Of a stretch of DNA of 18,280 nucleotides, positions 7,082-13,746 are shown in pieces. How positions within the stretch are numbered: the first letter of the stretch is position 1; every line of letters starts with the position of its first letter. A program made the position numbers and the translations under genes. The DNA is taken from positions 1-18,280 of the forward strand of contig DASYYE010000408.1 of the NCBI GenBank assembly GCA_035946955.1. Reading direction: 5' to 3'. The notes beneath the pieces are model-generated. The model made no database searches and was not told the DNA's origin. It saw only the letters and a program-made list of their open reading frames with translations. The DNA is from DASYYE01 sp035946955. Its GTDB lineage: Bacteria; Actinomycetota; Actinomycetes; Streptosporangiales; Streptosporangiaceae.

Positions 7082-8598
7082 CGGCAGGCTGGGGCGACAC
7101 CCGCCTCCTTGTCTGCTCTCCGCTGCGCTTCGAGGCCCGGGCCGTCCGGCGCGGGCTGGGCGAGGCCGGCGAGGTGCGGGTCACCGGGTATGGAGCGGGC
7201 CGGTCGCGGCGGAGCGCGGCGGCCCTCGCCGGTGAGGGTTATGGGGCGCTGGCTGTCGCGGGGGTCGGCGGTGGGCTGGTGGACGGGCTGGTCCCGGGTG
7301 ACGTTGTCGTGGCCACCGAGGTCACCGACGGGACGGACACGGTGCCTTGCCCAGCGGCGCCATTGCTCGCCGGTGAGCTGCACCGGGCGGGGCAGCCTGC
7401 CCGCGCCGGACGGGTGGTGACCGTGCCCCGGCTGGTCCGGGGCCCACAGCGCCGGCAACTGGCGGCCACCGGGGCGCTCGTGGCCGACCTGGAGTCACTC
7501 CCGCTGGCGGCCGCGGCACAGGGGCGTCCGCTGGCCGTGCTGCGTGCCGTGTCCGACACCGCGGACCAGCCGCTGTTCGGCATGCGCGGGCCCGCGGGCG
7601 GGCTGGCGGCCCTGCGTGCCCTGAGTGCCGCCGTTCCCGTGCTCGGCCGGTGGGCGGCGGCAGTGGGGGAGCGGCGGGTGCTGCTCGCGGGGCCGAGGTC
7701 GTTCTGCGCGGGCGTGGAGCGGGCGATCGAGGTCGTGGAGAAGGCGCTCGACACGCACGGCCCCCCCATCTACGTGCGCAAGCAGATCGTTCACAACACC
7801 CACGTCGTGGCCGGGCTCGAGCAGCGTGGCGCGGTGTTCGTGGACGAACTCGACGAGGTGCCGGACGGGGCGCGGGTGGTCTTCTCCGCGCATGGCGTCG
7901 CGCCGGCGGTCCGCGACGAGGCGCAGCGGCGCGGCCTGCGCGCCGTGGACGCGACCTGCCCGCTGGTGTCCAAGGTCCATGTGGAGGCGAAGCGGTTCGC
8001 GTCCGAGGGGTACCTGGTCGCGCTGATCGGCCACGCCGGCCACGAAGAGGTCGAGGGCACGCTGGGCGAGGCACCAGAGTCGATGGTGCTGGTGGAAACG
8101 GCCGAAGACGTCGCGCGGCTGCGCCCCCGCGACCCGGGCAAGGTCGCCTACCTCATGCAGACCACACTGGCCGTGGACGAGGCGGAGGACATCGCCGGGG
8201 TTCTGCGGGAACGGTTCCCGCAGGCCAGGGCACCCGGTAGTGACGACATCTGCTACGCCACGACCAACCGGCAGCAGGCGGTCCGCGCGGTCGCCGCTGA
8301 GTCGGACCTGGTGCTGGTGGCGGGCTCCGCCAACTCCTCGAACTCGGTGCGGCTGGTGGAGACGGCGGTCCGCGCCGGAACCCCCGCCCACCTCATTGAC
8401 GGGCCGTCCGACATAGACCTCGGCTGGCTGCCGGGTGTGTCCACGGTCGGCCTGACCGCGGGCGCGTCCGCGCCGCCCGCTGTGGTGGAGGACATCATCG
8501 CCGCCCTGTCCGGCCTCGGGCCGGTGGTAGTGAGCGAGCGTGTGGTCACCACCGAGAACATCCGTTTCAGCCTGCCCAAGGAGGTCAGGTCGTCATGA
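7078..8598 (+). CDS. hpnG-ispH: HpnG-IspH fusion: adenosylhopane nucleosidase + HMBPP reductase
   Basis: A 506-residue protein of two complete domains. Residues 1 to about 190 match the HpnG nucleoside-phosphorylase-like family, with VAGVGGGL (60-67), the ribose/base region VADLES (135-140) and AVSDTAD (157-163); HpnG removes adenine from adenosylhopane to give ribosylhopane. Residues about 199-500 are a full IspH (4-hydroxy-3-methylbut-2-enyl diphosphate reductase) with all three 4Fe-4S cysteines, SFCAGVERAI (C210), DATCPLVSKVH (C294) and DDICYATTNRQ (C392), plus IVHNTHVV, GHAGHEEVEGT and SANSSNS. IspH makes IPP and DMAPP from HMBPP. There is no stop at the joint, but GGGGGAG (7665-7671) lies 6 nt before an in-frame GTG at 7678, where a free-standing IspH would start. 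ATG 7078 overlaps the shc stop and its own stop overlaps hpnH. Normally these are separate genes. Confidence 0.93.
   Translation: MTAGWGDTRLLVCSPLRFEARAVRRGLGEAGEVRVTGYGAGRSRRSAAALAGEGYGALAVAGVGGGLVDGLVPGDVVVATEVTDGTDTVPCPAAPLLAGELHRAGQPARAGRVVTVPRLVRGPQRRQLAATGALVADLESLPLAAAAQGRPLAVLRAVSDTADQPLFGMRGPAGGLAALRALSAAVPVLGRWAAAVGERRVLLAGPRSFCAGVERAIEVVEKALDTHGPPIYVRKQIVHNTHVVAGLEQRGAVFVDELDEVPDGARVVFSAHGVAPAVRDEAQRRGLRAVDATCPLVSKVHVEAKRFASEGYLVALIGHAGHEEVEGTLGEAPESMVLVETAEDVARLRPRDPGKVAYLMQTTLAVDEAEDIAGVLRERFPQARAPGSDDICYATTNRQQAVRAVAAESDLVLVAGSANSSNSVRLVETAVRAGTPAHLIDGPSDIDLGWLPGVSTVGLTAGASAPPAVVEDIIAALSGLGPVVVSERVVTTENIRFSLPKEVRSS
7665..7680 (+). promoter_or_regulatory. Internal ribosome-binding-site-like sequence and GTG at the HpnG/IspH joint
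   Basis: GGGGGAG at 7665-7671 is followed after 6 nt by GTG 7678-7680, in frame with the fusion at residue 201. Initiation here would give a 306-residue protein beginning (f)M-LLAGPRSFCAGV, the normal N-terminus of stand-alone IspH. In G-rich DNA such matches arise by chance, but the position exactly at the domain border favours a remnant or active internal start. Confidence 0.4.
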
Positions 8599-9596
8599 CG
8601 ATGCCACTGCGGCAGAGCCTGCGCATCGGGGCCTACCTGATGCGCCAGAAGCTGGCCGGCCGCGAGAAGTTCCCGCTGCTGGTGGAACTGGAGCCGTTGT
8701 TCGCGTGCAACCTCAAGTGCGCTGGCTGCGGCAAGATCCAGCAACCGGCTTCGTTGCTGAAACAGCGCATGCCGGTCGCGCAGGCCGTTGGGGCGATCGA
8801 GGAGTGCGGGGCGCCCATGGTCTCGATCGCGGGCGGGGAGCCGCTGATGCACCCGCAGATCCACGAGATCGTGGCGGAGCTCATCAAGCGCAAGAAGTAT
8901 GTGTTCCTGTGCACCAATGCGTTGCTCATCCCGCGCCACATCGACAAGTTCACCCCGTCGCGGTACCTCGCCTTTGCCGTGCACATCGACGGGCTGCGGG
9001 AACGCCACGACCAGTCGGTGTGCAAGGAGGGCGTGTTCGATGAGGCCGTGGCCGCGATCAAGGAGATCAGGCGGCGCGGCTTCCGGGTGACGACCAACAC
9101 GACGTTCTTCAACACCGACACCCCGCAGACCGTCATCGACGTGCTCGACTACCTCAACGACGACCTCGGGGTGGACGAGATGATGATCTCCCCGGCGTAT
9201 GCGTACGAGAAGGCGCCGGACCAGGAGCACTTCCTCGGGGTGAGCGAGACACGCGAGCTGTTCCGCAAGGCGTTCGCGGACGGCAGGCGCAGGCGCTGGC
9301 GGCTCAACCACTCACCGCTGTTCCTGGACTTCCTGGAGGGCAAGGCCGACTTCGCCTGCACGGCGTGGGGGATCCCGTCGTATTCGCTGCTCGGCTGGCA
9401 GCGGCCCTGTTACCTGATGTCCGACGGGTACGTGAAGTCCTACAAGGAGCTGGTCGAGACCACGGACTGGGATGCCTACGGCCGTGGCAAGGATCCGCGC
9501 TGCGCGAACTGCATGGCCCACTGCGGCTACGAGCCGTCTGCCGTGCTGGCCACGATGGGGTCGTTGCGCGAGTCCCTGCGCGCGATGCGCGGCTAG
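8595..9596 (+). CDS. hpnH: Adenosylhopane synthase HpnH (radical SAM)
   Basis: A 333-residue radical SAM enzyme with the cluster motif CNLKCAGC (C38, C42, C45) and the SAM-binding GGE at residues 80-82. C-terminal cysteines CANCMAHC (C303, C306, C310) are typical of HpnH. HpnH adds a 5'-deoxyadenosyl radical to diploptene to make adenosylhopane, the substrate of HpnG, so the two neighbouring genes catalyse successive steps. Translation starts at ATG 8595 within ATGA, with a strong AAGGAGG at 8579-8585 (9-nt spacing) inside the end of ispH; a second ATG at 8601 is possible. It is the last gene of the operon before a convergent gene. Confidence 0.95.
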   Translation: MTMPLRQSLRIGAYLMRQKLAGREKFPLLVELEPLFACNLKCAGCGKIQQPASLLKQRMPVAQAVGAIEECGAPMVSIAGGEPLMHPQIHEIVAELIKRKKYVFLCTNALLIPRHIDKFTPSRYLAFAVHIDGLRERHDQSVCKEGVFDEAVAAIKEIRRRGFRVTTNTTFFNTDTPQTVIDVLDYLNDDLGVDEMMISPAYAYEKAPDQEHFLGVSETRELFRKAFADGRRRRWRLNHSPLFLDFLEGKADFACTAWGIPSYSLLGWQRPCYLMSDGYVKSYKELVETTDWDAYGRGKDPRCANCMAHCGYEPSAVLATMGSLRESLRAMRG

Positions 9597-9605
9597 CTCT
9601 GTTGG

Positions 9606-9630
9606 TCCCGCTCGCCTCCGGCTCGCGGGA
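9606..9630. terminator. Candidate bidirectional hairpin between convergent genes
   Basis: TCCCGC (9606-9611) pairs with GCGGGA (9625-9630), and an inner GCC/GGC (9614-9616, 9620-9622) continues the stem across a 2x2 internal loop. It fills most of the 36-bp gap between the hpnH stop and the convergent phosphatase stop. There is no U-run, so an intrinsic terminator is only plausible. Confidence 0.35.
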
Positions 9631-9632
9631 GC

Positions 9633-11750
9633 TCAGGACTTGCGGCGGCGGGCGGCGTGGCGGCGGGGAGTCCTGGGTTTGCTGACCGGGGCGGTGGTGC
9701 GCGGACGAGCGGGCGGCTTGGGCGGCTCCGCCGGGAGTTGCAGCTCACACCACACGACCTTGCCGGCGGTGGTGCGGCGGGCGCCCCAGCGGTGCGCAAG
9801 CTGGCTGACGATCTGCAGGCCCCGTCCTTGCTCGTCGTCGTCGGCCACGTGCTGCAGCCGGGGCAGGGCGGGTGAGGAGTCGGCCACCTCACACACCAGC
9901 GTGCCCTCTTTGATGAGCCGGAGCGTGACCGGCCCATGCGCGTGCCGGATGGCGTTGGTCACCAGCTCCGAGGTGAGCAGCCTGGTGAGGGGTGCCAGGC
10001 TGTCGAGGTGCCATGCCACCATCACGTCGTTGACCAGCGAGCGGGCCTTGCCCGCGGAGATGGCCTCGTGGTCCAGTTCCCAGGATGCCTGCTGGTCCTT
10101 GCCGATCCGCTGGAGCTTGGCGATCAGGACGGCGATGTCGTCACGGTGCTCGTCCGCGTAGACACCGGCGAGTGTGGACTTGGCCAGCTCCTCCAGGTCC
10201 GCGGACATGGAGTCGGGAGCGAAGATTTCCTGTAGCCGCTTGAGCCCGTCGTCGATGTCGCGGTCGCGGCTCTCCACCAGGCCGTCGGTGTAGAGGACGA
10301 GCAGGCTGCCGTCCTCCACGTCGAACGTCCGGCTGGCGATCGGGCCCTCACCCACCCCCAGCGGGGGCGCGGGCGCCACGTCCAGGAACTCGCTGGTGCC
10401 GTCGGGGTGCACCAGCAGCGGCGGCAGGTGGCCGGCCGAGGCGACCTCCATCTGGCCGTTCACCGCGTCGTAGGTCGCGTACACGCAGGTCGCGAAGTGC
10501 GGCTCCCGCTGGCCGATCACCTGCATGAGCTCGTTGAGCTGCTGGAGCGACTCAGCGGGGGGCAGCTCGAGCATGGCCAGCGTCTGGATGGCGGTGCGCA
10601 GGCGGCCCATGGTGACGGCGGCCCGCACACCGTGGCCAGCCACGTCGCCGACCACCAGCGCCACCCGGGCCCCGGGCAGGGCGATGGACTCATACCAGTC
10701 GCCGCCGACCTCGATGAGCTGGCTGCCGGGCAGGTAGCGGTGCCGGACCTGGACGGAGGAGGGAGCCGACAGGCCGGTTGGCAGCAGGCTGCGCTGCAGG
10801 GTCAGCGCGGTGGCCCGTTCCCGGCTGTAGCGGCGGCCGTTGTCGAGGTAGACCGCTGCCCGCGCGGCGAACTCCATCCCGATCTCGGCGTCGTAGGCGT
10901 CGAACGGCCGGAACCCGGCGCGCCGGGTGCATGCGACGAACCCGAGGGTGGACCCCTGCACGTTCAGCGGTAGCGCCAGCAGGGACGTGCCGGTGAGCAG
11001 TTCCGCGACCGGCTTGCGCATCCACGCCTCGGCGACCCGCTCCGCGTCCTCGGTGGTCATGATCGACTCGAACACCGTCTTGCCGGTGTCCAGGCACTCC
11101 GCGTAGGGGGTGCCCTTGGGGTAACGCAGCACCTCCCCGGTGGGGAACGCCGCCTGCCAGGTCGCGGCGTCCTCGTCGGAGGCGGTGGCCAGCCTGCGTA
11201 CCAGGTGGGAGCCGTCCTTCTGGGGTGCGGGCGCTTCGTCGGCCGCGATGAGGCTCTCCAGCATCAGCAGGCCAGCAGCGTTGCTGAAGTGGGGCACCAC
11301 CACGTTGATGAGCCCGCGCGCCATCTGGTCGAGGTCCAGGGTGGCCCCGATCCGGCGGAACGTGTCGTCGAGCAGGGCATGCCGCATGATCGCGGGGTCG
11401 AGGAACTGCTCAACGGTGGGCGGCGGCATCCGCAGAATGGCCAGCGCGGCCGCTGACGCGCCATTCTCGGTGCGCATGGGCTGGACGGTGACCACTGTGT
11501 CAACCGGATTGCCGTGGGCAGCACGGAATGTCAGGACGGCTTGCGCCTCACGCCCGGCGTTCGCCGCCTCCAGGAGGCTGGCGATCGACCCTGCGTGAGC
11601 AGGTGTGCCTGCGACGAGATCGTTGAGGGGGGTACCGAGGAGAGTCCCGCTGGGAGGGGCGAGGATTTCCTGCGCACTCCGGTCGTGCTGAACTACCCGT
11701 CCGGTCCTATCTATCCCCAAGATCAGCGTCCGCACTGATGTGTGGGACAA
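9633..11750 (-). CDS. PAS-GAF-PP2C(SpoIIE)-HATPase multi-domain serine phosphatase/anti-sigma-type regulator
   Basis: The 705-residue frame holds a PAS-like domain (about 1-105, VRTLILGIDRTGRVVQHD), a GAF-like sensor (about 125-300), a SpoIIE/PP2C phosphatase (about 315-545) with metal-site motifs VGGDWYE (D351), VGDVAGHG (D369), YTDGLVE (D489) and RDDIA (D537/D538), and an RsbW-like HATPase (about 560-672) with the N-box ELVTNAIRHA and the G2 box QGRGLQIV. The last 30 residues are basic and proline-rich. Such proteins sense a signal and dephosphorylate or phosphorylate anti-anti-sigma factors in partner switching; no cognate sigma or antagonist is in the window. The given start is TTG 11750 with a poor ribosome site. 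The frame stays open up to 11951 without ATG, GTG or TTG, so the true start is uncertain. It is convergent with hpnH and divergent from nfeD. Confidence 0.9.
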   Translation of the reverse strand: MSHTSVRTLILGIDRTGRVVQHDRSAQEILAPPSGTLLGTPLNDLVAGTPAHAGSIASLLEAANAGREAQAVLTFRAAHGNPVDTVVTVQPMRTENGASAAALAILRMPPPTVEQFLDPAIMRHALLDDTFRRIGATLDLDQMARGLINVVVPHFSNAAGLLMLESLIAADEAPAPQKDGSHLVRRLATASDEDAATWQAAFPTGEVLRYPKGTPYAECLDTGKTVFESIMTTEDAERVAEAWMRKPVAELLTGTSLLALPLNVQGSTLGFVACTRRAGFRPFDAYDAEIGMEFAARAAVYLDNGRRYSRERATALTLQRSLLPTGLSAPSSVQVRHRYLPGSQLIEVGGDWYESIALPGARVALVVGDVAGHGVRAAVTMGRLRTAIQTLAMLELPPAESLQQLNELMQVIGQREPHFATCVYATYDAVNGQMEVASAGHLPPLLVHPDGTSEFLDVAPAPPLGVGEGPIASRTFDVEDGSLLVLYTDGLVESRDRDIDDGLKRLQEIFAPDSMSADLEELAKSTLAGVYADEHRDDIAVLIAKLQRIGKDQQASWELDHEAISAGKARSLVNDVMVAWHLDSLAPLTRLLTSELVTNAIRHAHGPVTLRLIKEGTLVCEVADSSPALPRLQHVADDDEQGRGLQIVSQLAHRWGARRTTAGKVVWCELQLPAEPPKPPARPRTTAPVSKPRTPRRHAARRRKS

Positions 11751-11991
11751 GAGCTCAGTGATCTTTGAAGAATACCGAATCTGCGCTGTGTCGTCCGGTC
11801 TAATCGGGTGGTGACTGGCCTTGTGGGCGGAGTGTCTGGAAGTTGCTGCTATTTCGGGGTAGTTCGCACCACGCCGGGCAGGCTCACGGGGGCGCTGGCT
11901 GCCCCGGCGGGACTGTGCTGGACTGGCACTATCGTCGATGTGGACGGCGCGTCAACGGGCACCGAACGTGCGCCAGCGGAGGCCGGTGCGC

Positions 11992-12014
11992 GGGCATGGG
12001 GGTTCCCAGTGCCC
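11992..12014 (+). promoter_or_regulatory. Leader hairpin before the NfeD-like gene
   Basis: GGGCA-TGGG (11992-12000), loop GGTT, then CCCA (12005-12008), one bulged G and TGCCC (12010-12014) give nine pairs. It sits 13 nt before the AAGGA ribosome site (12028-12032) of the nfeD-like gene. Its role could be RNA stability or weak attenuation. I found no convincing promoter hexamers in the 291-bp divergent region 11751-12041 around it. Confidence 0.3.
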
Positions 12015-12041
12015 TCGGGCTGAGAGTAAGGACATGCGGCG

Positions 12042-12284
12042 GTGGATGGGAGCAGCTCACTGATCGGCTCCATCGGGATCCTTACCGTGCCGACCCGTGG
12101 TGCGCAGGGCCCTGGCGAGGTCGTCATCCGGATCCGCGGCGGGTCAGAGGCCTTTATCGCGTGGTCCGCGGAGTCCCTGCCCAAGGGGGCCTCGGTCGTG
12201 GTGGTCAACGACCGGGGGACCAGGGCTGTGGACGTCAGTGCGTGGAATGATCCATTTAGACCTCTTCCCGACGATGTCGTCTAA
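12042..12284 (+). CDS. Short soluble NfeD-like OB-fold protein
   Basis: The 80-residue protein resembles the C-terminal OB-fold domain of NfeD/YuaF proteins: SLIGSIGILTVP, then GEVVIRIRGG, then FIAWSAESLPKGASVVVVN and the final VDVSAW. NfeD proteins are encoded beside flotillin/SPFH genes and act with them. The GTG start at 12042 has AAGGA at 12028-12032 (9 nt). A TAA at 12027-12029 in the same frame fixes the N-terminus, so there is no room for the membrane helices most NfeD proteins carry. The gap to the flotillin start is 11 bp, and the flotillin ribosome site overlaps this stop, so the two are co-translated. The fold assignment rests on short motifs plus context. Confidence 0.75.
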   Translation: MDGSSSLIGSIGILTVPTRGAQGPGEVVIRIRGGSEAFIAWSAESLPKGASVVVVNDRGTRAVDVSAWNDPFRPLPDDVV

Positions 12285-12295
12285 GGAGCGGAACC

Positions 12296-13450
12296 ATGTT
12301 CGGTTATCGCGTCCCCGCGCCCGACGAGGCCATGCTGATCTCCGGTGGGAGGCGGTGGCGGAGTGGGGCGCCCTTCAAAGTGGTGGTGGGCCATGGCTCT
12401 TTCGTGACCCCGCTGTTTCGCAAAGCGCGCTACATGACCCTGTCTATGCAGGAGTCCGAAGTAGCCGAGAACTGCGTTACCCGGCAGGGCATCGCGGTGA
12501 ACGTACGGGCCGTGATCGCGTTCAAGGTCGGTAACGACGACGAGAGCATCGTCAACGCGGGCCAGCGGTTCCTGTCCGACCAGGACCAGATGTCCACGCT
12601 GACCGGGCGCATCTTCGCCGGCCACCTCCGTTCGATTATCGGCTCGATGACTGTGGAGGAGATCGTCACCGAGCGCCAGAAGCTGGCGATTGAGGTTCTC
12701 GACGGATCGAAGGCGGAGATGGCCACCATCGGGCTCATCGTGGACTCCCTGCAGATCCAGGCCATCGACGATCAGGGTTCGGGCTACATCGAGGCGATGG
12801 CTGCCCCCCACCGGGCCGCGATCCAGCGGCAGGCGAAGATCGCCCAGGCCCAGGCCAACCAGGCTTCGGCCGAGGCGGAGCAGGCATCCCAGCGCAAGCA
12901 GGCGGAATACGCCCGGCAGACCGCCGTGGTGCAGGCCCAGTACAAGGCCGAGATCGACCAGGCGCAGGCCAAGGCAGCGCAGATGGGCCCCCTCACCCAG
13001 GCGCAGGCTCAGATGGAGGTCATCGAGGCCCAGGCCGAGCTGGCCAAGCGCCAGGCGGAGCTGCGGGAGAAGCAGTTGCTCGCCGAGGTGGTCAAGCCCG
13101 CTGAGGCCGAGGCGGAGAAAGTCCGGATCCTGGCCCAGGCCGATGCGGAGCGCACCCGAATCGTGGCAGCAGCGGCGGCCTCCAACAACCGGGTCGCCCT
13201 GGACCGGATGCTGATCGAACAGCTCCCGCAGATCGTCCGGGAGGCCGCCGGTGGCCTGGCAAACGCCAACCTCAACGTGCTGAACGGCGCCGACGGCCTG
13301 GGTGAGATCGCGGCCGGCCTGGTCTCGCAGGGCCTGACGATCCTGGACGCGGTCAAGAAGAACGTGTCCGAGTCCCCGGCCACTCACTCGTCTGTGCCGG
13401 CCATCCCCGAACCCCCAGGCGACGGCCAGGCGGCAGCTAACGGAAGCTAG
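12296..13450 (+). CDS. Flotillin-like SPFH-domain protein
   Basis: The 384-residue protein has an SPFH domain (about residues 5-175: MFGYRVPAPDEAMLISGG, later DQMSTLTGRIFAGHLRSIIG and MTVEEIVTERQKLA) and a long Ala/Glu/Gln-rich coiled coil (about 180-320, with flotillin-type EAEKVRILAQADAERTRI). The end (about 320-384) is Gly/Ala-rich. Flotillins oligomerise on the membrane and scaffold ordered microdomains. No N-terminal transmembrane helix is visible; the start resembles eukaryotic flotillin/reggie rather than the hairpin-anchored FloA/FloT form. ATG 12296 has AAGGAG at 12283-12288 (7 nt). It follows the NfeD-like gene and precedes hpnB, so it stands among hopanoid genes. Confidence 0.92.
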   Translation: MFGYRVPAPDEAMLISGGRRWRSGAPFKVVVGHGSFVTPLFRKARYMTLSMQESEVAENCVTRQGIAVNVRAVIAFKVGNDDESIVNAGQRFLSDQDQMSTLTGRIFAGHLRSIIGSMTVEEIVTERQKLAIEVLDGSKAEMATIGLIVDSLQIQAIDDQGSGYIEAMAAPHRAAIQRQAKIAQAQANQASAEAEQASQRKQAEYARQTAVVQAQYKAEIDQAQAKAAQMGPLTQAQAQMEVIEAQAELAKRQAELREKQLLAEVVKPAEAEAEKVRILAQADAERTRIVAAAAASNNRVALDRMLIEQLPQIVREAAGGLANANLNVLNGADGLGEIAAGLVSQGLTILDAVKKNVSESPATHSSVPAIPEPPGDGQAAANGS

Positions 13451-13500
13451 CCGGGCTGGCTGACCCGGACTGGCTGGTCGGCGGCAGGACTGTCGCCCGG

Positions 13501-13648
13501 AATGATCTTCGTGGCTTGATCGATGTGGCCTGGCGGACATTCTTTTGTCCGTGAGCGCACATCGATCTTGGTGGACAGGGTTGTGGGTTTTGCTTCGGGC
13601 CACCCTTTTGTCCGCCAACCCACATCGATCATGGTCACGAAGATCATT
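13501..13648. repeat. Imperfect ~40-bp inverted repeat downstream of the flotillin gene
   Basis: The left arm 13501-13539 and the reverse complement of 13609-13648 agree at roughly 34 of 39-40 positions. Shared blocks are AATGATCTTCGTG, TGATCGATGTGG and TGGCGGACA, with a 3-versus-4-nt difference and two substitutions. The arms are separated by 69 bp. Transcribed, this would form a long hairpin between the flotillin and hpnB genes. It could be a degraded miniature mobile element or an RNA-level terminator/processing site. Confidence 0.7.
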
Positions 13649-13695
13649 GTCGCTTTGCCGCCGGTCGATCTTTTTGTCTGCCAGGCCACATTCAT
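13543..13695. repeat. Three degenerate direct repeats, 63-66 bp period
   Basis: TTTTGTCC starts at 13543 and 13606 and TTTTGTCT at 13672. Each is followed after a short spacer by CACATCGATC (13558-13567 and 13621-13630) or the variant CACATTCATC (13686-13695). The same core occurs inverted at 13517-13539. Both spacings are multiples of three and both strands stay open, so a short repeat peptide can be read either way (for example DVGWRTK-like units on minus, FVR-TSI-like units on plus). I see no ribosome site supporting a gene. Confidence 0.6.
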
Positions 13696-13746
13696 CTCCT
13701 GCGCCGAACCTCTCCGCCTGGTGCCCCACCATGCGAAGCTGCCAGG

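Noticed and set aside
13501..13695. CRISPR array
   Set aside because: Repeats are degenerate, few and partly inverted, and no cas genes are present.
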